From the NCBI GenBank assembly GCA_963766175.1, contig CAVXZE010000013.1:166551-230550 (forward strand): 64,000 nt of DNA, in the 5' to 3' direction. The translations under genes were made by a program, and so were the position numbers. How positions within the stretch are numbered: position 1 is the first letter of the stretch; each line of letters starts with the position of its first letter. The stretch comes from CAVXZE01 sp963766175. GTDB taxonomy: Bacteria; Myxococcota_A; UBA9160; UBA6930. Below the pieces are notes generated by a model, which saw nothing but the letters and a program-made list of their open reading frames with translations, did no database searches and had not been told where the DNA came from. Shown one piece after another: positions 51,422 through 60,729 of the stretch.

Positions 51422-52267
51422 TCATCCGAAGAAGATGCTCCGTCGTTGTTTCAGGCCCTTGGCGATGAGCCCGGCGACGGCCTCTTCCACCTGCCGGACC
51501 TTCTTGGCGATCACTTCATCCTCGTCGTCACTCGCCCCTTCGAAGTGCATCGGCTCGCCGAAGTGAATGTAGACCTTCACCGGCAGCGGCAGCGGCAGGA
51601 TGGTGGGAGAGAGCGGTGTGTACGGCGTTCCCATCAGCTTCGCCAGCGGCTCCATCCGCGAAAGGCTGGCGCACATCTCCTCGCCGCCGATGAAGCCGAA
51701 GGGCACGATGGGGGCGTTGGTCTTGAGCGCGAGCCGCATGAAACCCTGCCCGAATGCCAGCACCTTGTAGCGGTCTCGCCAGACCCGGCCGCCCCCCCTG
51801 TGCCCCTCAGGGAACACCATGATGGCGGCGTCCTCCTCCGCCAGCAGGCGCTCGGCGTTCTCCGGCGTGCCGGTCAGCTGGCCCACGCGCGTCATGAGAA
51901 TGCTCACCAGCGGGACGTTGGCGAAGAAGTGCTCGATCATGGCTCGCAGCATGCGCGGCGGCTCGGCTTCGAGCGCCACCGCCGCGGCGACCAGCATGCC
52001 GTCGTAGGCGAGCTGGGCGCTGTGGTTGCCGACCACCATCACCCGTCCCCGGGGGAGATGCTCGAGGCCGCTCGTCTCCACCCGGAAGTAGTTCCGATAC
52101 AGCCAGCGGACGATCACCATCATGCGCCTGGCGCTCGCAGGCGATCCGCCCCACCGGTCGTAGCCGAACTCGTTGACCACGAGGCCCATCCGATCGACTC
52201 GTTGGCGCAGCTCGTCGTCGACGAATCGCTCGAGAAAGGCGGAGAGGTCGGGCAGCAGGCTTGGCAC
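51422..52267 (-). CDS. PlsC-like acyltransferase
   Basis: 281-residue glycerolphosphate-type acyltransferase (LPLAT). NHSAQLAYDGML is the H-x4-D catalytic block (NHSAQLAYD), FPEGHRGGGRVW the FPEG motif, and IVPFGFIGGEE block III. The N terminus is charged. It resembles the acyltransferases paired with diacylglycerol-type enzymes in diverse bacteria. GTG 52267 is the likely start. It acts at the inner membrane on lysophosphatidate-like substrates; alternative acceptors are possible. It is divergent from the ferritin-like gene. Confidence 0.88.
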   Translation of the reverse strand: MPSLLPDLSAFLERFVDDELRQRVDRMGLVVNEFGYDRWGGSPASARRMMVIVRWLYRNYFRVETSGLEHLPRGRVMVVGNHSAQLAYDGMLVAAAVALEAEPPRMLRAMIEHFFANVPLVSILMTRVGQLTGTPENAERLLAEEDAAIMVFPEGHRGGGRVWRDRYKVLAFGQGFMRLALKTNAPIVPFGFIGGEEMCASLSRMEPLAKLMGTPYTPLSPTILPLPLPVKVYIHFGEPMHFEGASDDEDEVIAKKVRQVEEAVAGLIAKGLKQRRSIFFG

Positions 52268-52481
52268 GGAGCGATTCTATACCAAGATGCTCGCCGGAAG
52301 GCCATGTCCCTTTTCGCCTGCCAATTGCCCTGGAATTCGCTATACGCCGATGCTCCCCACAGGAGTATGCATATACTGAAGTGGTTTGCCGTGGACCCGC
52401 ATCGGCCCGTCGAACTCGACAGACGCAGTGCGGAGAAATCTGGAAGCCCTCACCTCAAACACTCGACCTGGGAGGCCCCCA

Positions 52482-53000
52482 ATGGCCACACGTCTCGACC
52501 TCTCCGCCCTCAGTTTGCAGGACGCCCTCGATCTCGCAGCGCTGATCGAAGAGGAAGCGTACAAACGCTATGCGTTGTTCGCGAACCAGCTCGGCCGCGG
52601 CGGCGGCGGTGCGGGCTCCTTCTTCGCCTCGATGGCCGAGAACGAGAAGAAGCACGGCGAACAACTCTCCGACAGGCGCAAGGCCATGTTCGGCGATGCC
52701 CCGGCTCGAGTCTCGCTCGACGACTTGTTCGACGTAGAGGCACCGGAGGTAGGCGCGCCGAGGCGCTCGATGTCACTCCGACAGGCTTACGAGCTCGCGA
52801 AGTCTTCGGAACAGAAGGCCTATGATTTCTACGACGGGGCCCTGCCGAACATCACCGATCCAGACATCCGCACCCTGTTCGTGGAGCTGCGAGACGAAGA
52901 GACGGAGCACGTGCGCATGATAGAAGAGGCCATCGCCAAACTGCCTCCGAACGCGGATATCGAACCGTACTTCGACCTGGACGAGTCCCCGGCGCTTTGA
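52482..53000 (+). CDS. ferritin-like di-iron protein (rubrerythrin/erythrin-type)
   Basis: 172 residues from ATG 52482 (GGGAGG seven bases ahead). Four-helix bundle ligands: LIEEEAYKRYALFANQL (Glu-Glu-x2-Tyr), FFASMAENEKKHGEQL (Glu-x2-His), ELAKSSEQKAYDFYD and ELRDEETEHVRMI (Glu-x2-His). No C-terminal rubredoxin domain or VIT1-like membrane domain is present. The protein likely handles iron or peroxide. It has its own promoter region after the divergent acyltransferase gene. Confidence 0.85.
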   Translation: MATRLDLSALSLQDALDLAALIEEEAYKRYALFANQLGRGGGGAGSFFASMAENEKKHGEQLSDRRKAMFGDAPARVSLDDLFDVEAPEVGAPRRSMSLRQAYELAKSSEQKAYDFYDGALPNITDPDIRTLFVELRDEETEHVRMIEEAIAKLPPNADIEPYFDLDESPAL

Positions 53001-53137
53001 CCCGAAAGCAACCCAGTATCTCAGGGGCGCGGCCTATATTTGGAAACCGTCGAGATCGTCAAGGAAGGATCCAACAGGCGTCCCAACCGGGGTGACCGTC
53101 AGACCAAGTCGTAGCTACTACAGAAGCCCGTGGATGG

Positions 53138-53582
53138 TTGGGATCGGACCGACTGGAGCGGGGCGGCGCCTCGGCCATCCGGGACGTCCCGAGGCGGATC
53201 GTGGCCACACGAATCGGGGCTCGACGGCACGCAATTCCCTGTATCTTCCCCTAGATCAGGGATTCTGGGGCTGAGAGACGGGTTCGCGCTAGACTGCCCG
53301 CTCCGCCAGCCAGTCCGCGAGTCCGGAGAACCCTCGGGCGGCGGGCCAGCCGGCTCGATCATTCCCGCGATTTCGCGGGGTTTTGGCCGAGCACCTTCGC
53401 GCGTCCCAAGCGGAGACAACCATGCGGCTGCCCCCACCGCGCCGAAGCCGCGCGTTTTCTCCGCGGCCGATTGCCGTGGTTCGGAACGGGGATGAGGGCG
53501 AGGCCATTCTCCGGAGCGGCAAGAGTCCTTCCGTGTGCCGGATCAAGCGGCACGTGGCCGAGCGCCAGCTACCCGCCCGAGT
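53138..53582 (+). repeat. dispersed structured repeat, copy E (internal deletion)
   Basis: Begins GGGATCGGACCGACTGGAGC. The two TTCCCTGT hairpins have collapsed into one (53235-53242): the ~100 bp between the two TTCCCTGT strings in copies C and F are missing precisely. The palindrome CCCGCGATTTCGCGGG is at 53364-53379. The remaining part 53583-53640 is plain intergenic, next to the 3' end of the MFS gene. Confidence 0.85.
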
Positions 53583-53641
53583 GGCCGCGCGACAACTGAT
53601 CCGCCTCCAACCCGACTGGTGTCGGTTCTCAAAGCGCCGCG

Positions 53642-55069
53642 TCAGCCCTCGGTGCTCAGTCCCGGTTTCATGAGAATCGACGAGAAGAGGGCGCCCACTG
53701 CCAGCACAGCTCCGACCAGGAAGGCGTGGGCGAACGCCGCACCGGTATTGGTGCCACCGTATACCATCGTCAGGATCGTGATTCCGAAGCCGACCCCGAC
53801 CTGCGATGTCAGGCGGCTGGCGGCGGAGGCGACACCAAGGTCCTTCGTGGGCACCGAGTTGGCGACCACCGCGGTCATTGGAGGAACACCGATTCCGTCG
53901 CCGAGACCTTGCATAATGAGACCGAGGCACAAGATGGCGAGCGAAGCGCTGGCCGCACCGTAGGCGATGAGCAGCAGCGAGACGGCAACGATGGCAGACC
54001 CGAGAATCGCTGTTGGACGTTCGCCGACGGTGGCACCGAGTCGGCCGCCCAGGGGAGACGAAATCGTCAGCGTGAGCGTCCGCAGCAACATGATTCCGGC
54101 GGTTGCGGTAATCGAGTAATCGAAGATGCGCAGCAAGACGATCGGCTCGATCACGAAGGCTCCCATGTATGCCGCGCCCATGAAGGCGTTGGCGAGCATC
54201 CCGGCCGTGAAGTTGCGCCGGCGGAAATACTCCAGCGGCAGCAGCGGCGCGGCCACCCGCCTCTCTACGCGCACGAAAGCGACCAGCCCGACAACGCCGG
54301 TCACGAGCGCCGCCCAGAGCGACGGCGAGTCGAGGCCGACGTCGCGACTCCGGCCCAGTGCGAACATCAGACCCGCCACGCCAGCGGCCAGCGCCAGCGC
54401 ACCGGGGACGTCGAAACGCACCTGCTGGCGGGGCGTCTCTCGCAGCACCAGGGTGGCCGGGACGAGAGCCACAATCGAGAAGCCGGCCTGCAGGATGAAG
54501 ACGATGCGCCAGCCAAACAGATCGACGAGCGGCCCGCCGCCGATCAGCCCTAGGGCGGGAGCTGCGGCCGTCGTCATCGCCCACCAGCCCATGGCCCGCA
54601 CTCGGTCTTTGGGCGCGTAGACGCTGAAGATGAGTGCCATCGCCGTCGGTTGCGTGGCTGCGCCGACAACCGCAGCCACGATCCGGAACCCGATCAGCGA
54701 TCCGGCGCTCCAGGCGAAGGAGGTCGCCACCGCGGCGACGGTCGCGGCAGTGAAACCGACCAGGAAGACGCGGCGATGTCCGCGCAGGTCCCCGAGCTTA
54801 CCGAGCAGCGGCAGGGTGATGGCGGAGAGCAAGATCGGGGCTGAAATGACCCAGGCGATGGTGGTTTCACTAACCCCGAACTCCACTGCGATCGAGCTCA
54901 AGGTGACCGTCAGGATCGTAATGGGGAAGGTGGTTGCGAACATGCCGGTGAGCGTCGCGATCAATACCCAGGTCGGATACGTTCCGCGCTCTTCCAGCCG
55001 AGCAACCACCCCCTCGCGCAGACTCTTCAGCGCGATGGGGCGCGGCGTGGGGGCATCAGGAGAGTTCAT
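53642..55069 (-). CDS. MFS efflux transporter, DHA2-like (14 helices)
   Basis: 475 residues with about 14 hydrophobic helices. Motif A is LLGKLGDLRGHRRVF after helix 2; helix 4-5 shows GFRIVAAVVGAATQPTAMALI and the antiporter motif GxxxGPxxGG-like APALGLIGGGPLVDLFGWRIVF. LQVSSPLGG-like and GDGIGVPPMTAVVANSVP occur later. This is the drug:H+ antiporter-2 pattern: efflux of toxic or self-made compounds. ATG 55069 has AGGGA nine bases ahead. No TetR-type regulator adjoins. The gene stands alone, its tail against repeat E. 55070-55385 shows nothing else. Confidence 0.9.
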   Translation of the reverse strand: MNSPDAPTPRPIALKSLREGVVARLEERGTYPTWVLIATLTGMFATTFPITILTVTLSSIAVEFGVSETTIAWVISAPILLSAITLPLLGKLGDLRGHRRVFLVGFTAATVAAVATSFAWSAGSLIGFRIVAAVVGAATQPTAMALIFSVYAPKDRVRAMGWWAMTTAAAPALGLIGGGPLVDLFGWRIVFILQAGFSIVALVPATLVLRETPRQQVRFDVPGALALAAGVAGLMFALGRSRDVGLDSPSLWAALVTGVVGLVAFVRVERRVAAPLLPLEYFRRRNFTAGMLANAFMGAAYMGAFVIEPIVLLRIFDYSITATAGIMLLRTLTLTISSPLGGRLGATVGERPTAILGSAIVAVSLLLIAYGAASASLAILCLGLIMQGLGDGIGVPPMTAVVANSVPTKDLGVASAASRLTSQVGVGFGITILTMVYGGTNTGAAFAHAFLVGAVLAVGALFSSILMKPGLSTEG

Positions 55070-55385
55070 GGGATGGATTCCCTGGTTCAGCTACGCCCAA
55101 GGGCGGGCGATGGAGTTCAAACCACTTCCGGTGCCGCGATTCCAGACCCGATAATAGAACGGAAATCGGCCACTTTGGGGTATCCACCGAATGTCTCAAA
55201 CAAGACACTGGATGTCGAGGCGGCCGAGGAACGGCGTGACCGCCTCGTTGAACGCTTGCGTCACCCACAGCCTTCCCGGCGGATCCTCCGGACCAGCAAG
55301 AATCTCTGAGTCGGAACCAGCTTCGTGGTATCGATGAGCTCGTCAAGGGCTCCTGCAAGCATACGAGTTCATTGTGAAATCGCAG

Positions 55386-55860
55386 TCACGTCTTGGTTTG
55401 AATGCGCGTGAGTCGGGTGCGGTTCCGTCGATTGTTTGCGGCAGCCCGGCGTTCCACTTTCGAGGGCGGGGGAGGCAAGGTGAGGTCTGCTTCCCGATAG
55501 ACCTCCTCGAGGGTGCGCGGAGGACGGAGGGCGCGAGGCCGCTCGTGCTTGGGGACGAGGGAGCGGAGCTTTCGTCGAGTCGATTCGACCGAGGCGTAGC
55601 GATAGGGCTCGCCGTTCTGGAGCATGTACCAGACCAGTACGATCAGCTTGCGGGCGAGTGCGGTGACGCCGACGCCCGGGATCGTCATCAGAAGCTGTGC
55701 CTGCTCTTCGATGGCGGCCGTCTTCAGCAGTTCCTGATCCGTAGTGTCGATCCGTGCCTGGATGGCTTCGAGCAGATCGAGCCCGTTGTCGACGAGGAAG
55801 CGCTCCGTAGGAGCGAGTTTGACCGAGCGCATCCAGCGGCGTCCGGTTCGATGCTGGGTC
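55386..55860 (-). pseudogene. IS110-family transposase, C-terminal remnant with internal deletion
   Basis: The frame has VKLAPTERFLVDNGLDLLEAIQARI and the HhH-like LLMTIPGVGVTALARK of IS110 transposases, which is followed directly by LIVLVWYMLQNGEPYRYAS, the usual end of these proteins. The ~40-60 residues that normally lie between (with the Ser-containing A-G-L-x-P block) are missing, so catalysis is impossible. The N-terminal DEDD domain is absent too. Dead fragment. Confidence 0.7.
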
Positions 55861-55932
55861 GCCTACCTGCCGGGCATAATGATCCTCAATGTTCGCGTTT
55901 AGTCACGCGGATCGCTTCTTGATGTCGTCGAG

Positions 55933-56302
55933 AGGGGCTCGATGGCACGCAATTCCCTGTTTCCGACGCCAGGGAACGCGGCAGGCAAGCCCCCGCGCAA
56001 GGGGGGCGAATCAGGCAAGACGGCCAGGCCGGCGAAGGCCGTAGCCGACCGATTTCCCTGTATTTTTCCGCCGATCAGGGATTTTGGGGCGGCGAGACGG
56101 GTTCGCGCTAGAGTGCGCGCTCCGCCAACCAGTCCGCGAGTGCTGGGAATTCTCGGGCGGAGCGCGAGCCGGCTCGATGATTCCCGCGATTTCGCGGGGT
56201 GTTGGTCGAGCACCTTCGCGCGTCCCAAGCGGAGATAGCCATGCGGCTGGCCCCACTGCGCCGAAGCCGCGCGTTTTCTCCGCGGCCGATCGCTGCGGTT
56301 CG
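55933..56302 (+). repeat. dispersed structured repeat, copy F
   Basis: Full core: GGGGCTCGATGGCACGCAAT, hairpins at 55953 and 56054, GCGAGACGGGTTCGCGCTAG, the palindrome CCCGCGATTTCGCGGG at 56183-56198, CGCGCGTCCCAAGCGGAGAT. It lacks the leading GGATCGGACC block of copies A and E. It sits between the IS110 remnant and the CoA-binding gene. Confidence 0.85.
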
Positions 56303-56582
56303 GCATACGGCACCGTCTCAGGACGCGGAGTTTCGCTCCGAGACGTTGACCTGTACGCTGCAGTCGCTGGGCGACTCATCGACGGCCTCGCGAGCGAGCT
56401 CCGGGCCAGCGCATAGCCCGAACAGACGAAGGACGCTGGTCCATCGGGAAGTACCGACCCGTTACACCGTCCGATGGATGAGATTCTGTAGAGTCTTCGG
56501 CGAGTCCGAAACGCATCGGGTGAGCTGCAGCGGATTCTGCTGCGGGAGTCGTTGGAGTTGGCCGTCCGAATTGGAGAAGACC

Positions 56583-57968
56583 ATGAGATCATTGAATGAG
56601 GTCATGGCATCGAGACACATGGCAGTCATCGGGGCATCCCGGGATCCGCTCAAACCAGGATCACTGTTGCTGAAATTGCTGGAAGACACCGGCTATGAAG
56701 GCAAGGTGGCAGGTGTGAATCCCGCGGGAGGGGAAGTAAACGGCATACGCCTCTATCCCAGCGTCTTCGATGTGCCGTTTGATATCGACCTGGCGGTCTT
56801 GATCATTCCTCCGGCATTCGTCCCCGAGGCTGTCGCGGATTGCGCAAGGAAGGGAGCGAGGGGAGTCGTCATCACTTCTGAGGGATTCGGCGAATCGGGC
56901 GAAGAAGGAAGAAGACACCAGGAAGCGGTCTCGGAGATCCTGAAACAGACGGGCATGAGGGCGTTCGGCCCGAACACTCTCGGTATCGTGAATACGGAGA
57001 CCGGTCTGACCACCTCCTATTTCGCGGATGAACGCATGCTTCGGAGGGGCTCCATCGGGTTTGCAGCGCAGTCCGGCATCTTCGTGGGCGCCTTGCTCAA
57101 GTACCTCGCGTCCTTTGACGGCCTCCAAATCTCCAAGGGAATCGGCCTCGGAAACAAAATGGACGTGAATGAATGCGATGCTCTGGACTTCTTTGCCGAT
57201 GATGCTCAGACGGAAACCATCGGCATCTATCTGGAAGACGTCAGGGACGGGAATCGATTCATTGAATCCGCGAAGAGAGCGGCCAGGAGAAAGCCGGTGC
57301 TCGTCTTGAAGGGAGGAAGGACCCGCCAGGGGGCTCGGGCCACCGCCTCTCACACGGCCAGTCTGGCTGTCGATGACGCCGTGTTCGACGGTGCCTTGCG
57401 CCAGGCGGGTGTGCTGCGGATGGATGGTGTTGCCGACATGCTCGCCACATTGATGGGTTTCGAGTGGATGCCATTGCCAAGAGGGAATCGGATTGCAGTG
57501 GCCACCTTCAGCGGTGCACAGGCGATCATGAGCATCGACGCTGCGATGGGAGAGGGGCTTGGCATGGCTGAATTCTCGCCCCAGACCAACGAGCGTCTCT
57601 CCCGGGTCATCTCGTTTCCCTCGAAGATGCAGAACCCGATCGATCTGTTTCCCGACATGATGACCCATGGCTTCGAGAAGACATCCTGCGAGATCCTGAA
57701 GGCCCTGTTGGACGATGATGGCGTTCAAGGCATCGTGTTCATCGGGTTTGCCATGTTGGGTGAGGATATGTTTCGCCCGATGGCGGAGGTCATCAGGGGG
57801 AACCCGATCAAGCCCGTCTTCGTGTCGTTGCTGGGCGGCAGAGAGGACATGGCGGCGGCCGAGGACTTCTTGCGGAAGGAGCGTATTCCGGTGGTTCCGT
57901 TTCCGGAAACGGCAATCGAAGTCTTCGCCCGCATGTGGCGATACGTCCAGATGAACCGGTTGCGCTAG
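56583..57968 (+). CDS. CoA-binding protein of the acyl-CoA synthetase (NDP-forming) alpha type
   Basis: 461 residues from ATG 56583 (GGAG seven bases ahead). The N-terminal CoA-binding Rossmann domain reads HMAVIGASRDPLKPGSLLLKLLE; then FGPNTLGIVNTETGLTTSY and SIGFAAQSGIFVGALLKYL belong to the succinyl-CoA-ligase-like domains. ASHTASLAVDDAVFDGALRQAGV carries the His that becomes phosphorylated. The ATP-grasp beta part is absent, so it is the alpha subunit or a half enzyme; no beta gene adjoins. It probably interconverts acyl-CoA and acid with NTP. It lies 21 bases before the M55 peptidase gene, presumably one operon. Confidence 0.88.
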   Translation: MRSLNEVMASRHMAVIGASRDPLKPGSLLLKLLEDTGYEGKVAGVNPAGGEVNGIRLYPSVFDVPFDIDLAVLIIPPAFVPEAVADCARKGARGVVITSEGFGESGEEGRRHQEAVSEILKQTGMRAFGPNTLGIVNTETGLTTSYFADERMLRRGSIGFAAQSGIFVGALLKYLASFDGLQISKGIGLGNKMDVNECDALDFFADDAQTETIGIYLEDVRDGNRFIESAKRAARRKPVLVLKGGRTRQGARATASHTASLAVDDAVFDGALRQAGVLRMDGVADMLATLMGFEWMPLPRGNRIAVATFSGAQAIMSIDAAMGEGLGMAEFSPQTNERLSRVISFPSKMQNPIDLFPDMMTHGFEKTSCEILKALLDDDGVQGIVFIGFAMLGEDMFRPMAEVIRGNPIKPVFVSLLGGREDMAAAEDFLRKERIPVVPFPETAIEVFARMWRYVQMNRLR

Positions 57969-57989
57969 CCATTTGATAGTATCCCCTGC

Positions 57990-58847
57990 ATGAAGGTCTA
58001 CATCAGCGTGGATATGGAAGGCATCTCGGGCCTGGTTCGCTGGCCCGATGTGGGACCAGCGGGGATCGACTTCGAGCGCAGCCGACGGTTCATGACAGCA
58101 GACGCGAACGCGGCGATCGACGGCGCGTTCGATGCGGGTGCGACGGAGGTCGTGGTCGAGGAGAATCACGGAGTCGAAGACCTCTGTGTCCTGCTCATGG
58201 ACGAGATCGACGCGCGCTGTAGCGTGGTCCGCGGGGCCGGCCGCCCGACGGCGACCACGATGGCTGCACTGGATTCCGACTGCGAGGTGGTCCTGCTGGT
58301 GGGCCATCACGCCTGCGCCGGCTCCAATCCCGGCATCATGGCCCACACGATCTATTACGGGAAGTTCAAGGCCGTCCGGCTGGCGGGCCAGCCCGTCGGG
58401 GAGTCGGAGCTGTTCGCGATCCGGGCCGGTGAGCTGGGCGTTCCCGTGGGGCTCGTCACCGGCGATCAGGTGGTGGCCGAGCAGCTGCGCAAGCGGGCTC
58501 CCTGGGTCGATGCGGTCGTCGTGAAACGCGCGCTGTCCAACGTCTCCGGAGACCTGATTCCTCCGGCTCGCGCACGCGAGGCGATCCGGGCCGGAGCCAG
58601 CGGAGCATTGGAGCGTCTGCGGGCCGGTGAGCTCCAGCCGTACCGCGGCGAGCCGGCGCCCTACGAGTTCGAGGTCGAGCTCAGGGAGCCCATGTGCGAT
58701 GACATGCGCAGCAATCTCGAGACCATGGAGGAGTTCGAGGTCGAGGGAGATCAGCTGGTGCGCATCATCGCCGAGGACATGGACTTGGGCTTCCGCCGCG
58801 TGGCCTACCTCGGCTTCGCCAACCTCCCCGGAGTTACGCGGTACTGA
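57990..58847 (+). CDS. M55 family D-aminopeptidase (DppA-like)
   Basis: 285 residues. MKVYISVDMEGISGLVRW holds Asp8 and Glu10 zinc ligands of the DppA family, VEENHGVEDL the His region, LLVGHHACAGSNPGIMAHT the second His block, and ESELFAIRAGELGVPVGLVTGDQ the later Glu and GD. The enzyme forms decameric cages that hydrolyse D-Ala-containing peptides; several family members accept other amides. The start follows the upstream stop by 21 bases. The CoA-ligase-like neighbour suggests use of the released acid, as inference. Confidence 0.92.
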   Translation: MKVYISVDMEGISGLVRWPDVGPAGIDFERSRRFMTADANAAIDGAFDAGATEVVVEENHGVEDLCVLLMDEIDARCSVVRGAGRPTATTMAALDSDCEVVLLVGHHACAGSNPGIMAHTIYYGKFKAVRLAGQPVGESELFAIRAGELGVPVGLVTGDQVVAEQLRKRAPWVDAVVVKRALSNVSGDLIPPARAREAIRAGASGALERLRAGELQPYRGEPAPYEFEVELREPMCDDMRSNLETMEEFEVEGDQLVRIIAEDMDLGFRRVAYLGFANLPGVTRY

Positions 58848-58943
58848 GCTGCAGACAGGCGACGTCGAGCTCGGCGAGGATGCGGTCGACCAGCTCGTCG
58901 GCGAAGCTCGTCTCGTGCTGCCCCCGGGCTACTCCCGTTCCGG

Positions 58944-59305
58944 TCAAATACTCGGAACTTCCCGCCATCGTTTACATTTTCCGACCGCAGGTCCAAGTGA
59001 GCCTGCGCGGTACGTTCGGGGCAGTCCTCTCACACAGGAGCCTCAATGGGCGCACTGCAACTCGTCACCGCCCTCCTCCGGCAGCGGCTCCAGAGCCGCG
59101 CCGCACTCGCCGCCGAGAACCTCGCTCTCCGCCATCGGATCGTCATCCTCCAGCGCTCGGTGAAGCGCCCGAGGCTCCATCGGCGAGACCGGATCTTCTT
59201 CTGGGTCTGGCTCTCCCGCCTGTGGCGAGGTTGGCGGTCGAGCCTGATCGTCGTACAGCCCGAGACCGTCCTCCGCTGGCATCGCGAAGGGTTCCGCCTC
59301 TACTG
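58944..59305 (+). mobile_element. 5' fragment of IS-D, copy 2
   Basis: Lead-in AAATACTCGGAACTTCCCGC then ATG 59046 and ~88 codons up to ETVLRWHREGFRLYW. It is longer at the 3' side than the 1632-1916 copy but also lacks the catalytic core. Neither copy has a right end, so no complete member is in the window. 58848-58943 has no assigned feature. Confidence 0.75.
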
Positions 59306-59377
59306 GCCGGTCAGCGGAGGCATGGAAGAACGATCTCCGCGACGGGTATAGTCGCTGACTCAATGAGGAGGGCCAAC

Positions 59378-60043
59378 ATGAGATCCGTCCGGGCGATGCG
59401 CTCCCTCCTCCTGTTCGGGCCACTCGTCGCTCTGATGGGCTGTGCGGTTCTGCAGGAGGGAGGAGAAGAGACTCTGCGCCTCAAGGTACCCAGGATCTAC
59501 CCTATCCCGGCGTCGGAATGGAATGAGCAGCAGAGGCAAGCCCTGACTCCTCTCAAGAGGGGAGACGGGCACGTGATCAACCTCTACACGACACTCATTC
59601 GGTACCCGGAGCTAACCCAGAGCTGGAGCGCCTTCGGGACTCACGTGATGCGAGACTCAGCCCTTCCGCCCAGGGACAGAGAGATCCTGATCCTGCGTAC
59701 CGGCTGGCTGTGCAGATCAGAGTACGAGTTCGGACAGCACACATTGATAGGGAAGCGAGTCGGTCTGAGCGATGGAGAGATCCTTGCAGTCACACAGGGA
59801 CCGAACACCAACGCCTGGAGCGAGTTCGACGCAACTCTGATCCGAGCCGCCGATGAGCTGCATCACGACGCCTTCATTACAGACGATACCTGGCATGTAC
59901 TTGCGGAGCGCTACGACGAAAAGCAGCTCATTGATGTGATCATGACAGTGGGCCAATACCATCTGGTGTCCATGACGCTGAATTCGCTGGGTGTGCAGCT
60001 GGACCCGGACGTCCCGGGATTCCCCCGAGGCGTTGCGGAATAA
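59378..60043 (+). CDS. lipoprotein of the CMD family
   Basis: 221 residues from ATG 59378 (GGAGG seven bases ahead). The lipobox LVALMGC follows a short leader. The body has CMD-fold signatures: LTQSWSAFGTHVMRDSALPPRDREILILRTGWLCRSEYEFGQH, where ReiliLR and C-x2-E-Y-E-x-x-x-H are the typical core. A single Cys replaces the CX2C pair. Cytoplasmic CMD proteins are common; a lipid-anchored one is less so. Function unassigned. It is the third CMD-fold gene of the window. Confidence 0.83.
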   Translation: MRSVRAMRSLLLFGPLVALMGCAVLQEGGEETLRLKVPRIYPIPASEWNEQQRQALTPLKRGDGHVINLYTTLIRYPELTQSWSAFGTHVMRDSALPPRDREILILRTGWLCRSEYEFGQHTLIGKRVGLSDGEILAVTQGPNTNAWSEFDATLIRAADELHHDAFITDDTWHVLAERYDEKQLIDVIMTVGQYHLVSMTLNSLGVQLDPDVPGFPRGVAE

Positions 60044-60174
60044 ACCGCTGGCGGTAGCCTCGGGGATCGCGAGATACTCAGCGACGGGGTGGAATCATCT
60101 TGGCGTCGGCGGTCTTGTCGAGGGCGGAGGAGATGCGCCGCCCGAAGCGGTTTGCCGTGACCCTACCCCCGTTT

Positions 60175-60690
60175 CTAGATCCAATCCGAGTCGCCGTGGG
60201 TGAGATGGATTCGCGCGTGGGGATCCTCCAAGAACTGGACATCCGGACTGTCGGGGCTGGTCGTATAACAGCTGAACCCAGCGCCTCTCTTCGAATCGAC
60301 GAACCCGTACCTCCGCAGCACGCCGTTGTAAGGATGCCGCGAGATCATCCAACAGATGACCCGCTCGACCTCGGCCTCGCGGAAGAGGCGAAGAGCATCT
60401 TCGACCAGGGACCGCACGACGTCGATCCGCCCAGGCAGCGCTAGCAGATCGCCGATGCAGCCGTCGCCTTCCGTGAGCTTGAACACCAGATATCCGAGGA
60501 GCCTCCCGTGCTGCTCTGCCATCCGAACGGTGAACCGCCCTGCGGCCGGCTCACAGTACCGCCAGTTCATGTAGTCCGTGCCTCTCACGATCACGAAATC
60601 AAAGGGCCGGGCGGCCTCATCGATCTCTCCACAGTCGATCCGCCGCCACTCGGCAATGCGCGGGCCGCGGCCGCGCGAGCGACATCCAGG
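60175..60690 (-). pseudogene. GNAT-type acetyltransferase, 5' truncated
   Basis: The frame from about 60690 reads EAARPFDFVIVRGTDYMNWRYCEP then QHGRLLGYLVFKLTEGDGCIGDLLALPGR and a helix-strand end (AEVERVICWMISRHPYNGVLRRYGFVDS), as in GNAT-fold enzymes. The longer start at 60756 reads through a tRNA 3' fragment, so the real N terminus has been removed there. The remaining 170 residues might still fold, but the acyl-CoA loop (R/Q-x-x-G-x-G/A) is incomplete. Probably inactive. Confidence 0.6.
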
Positions 60691-60729
60691 GTCATTCACC
60701 TTACCATGCGACGACGGCGCCTCGTCCCG

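Noticed and set aside
3326..56302. CRISPR array or retron-like system in the repeat family
   Set aside because: Copies are kilobases apart, hundreds of bases long, without spacers, and no cas or reverse transcriptase gene is in the window.
58848..58943. Short minus-strand coding-like tail (GQHETSFADELVDRILAEL)
   Set aside because: About 30 codons only, no recognisable family, and it overlaps the M55 gene end and the IS-D lead-in; too little to call.
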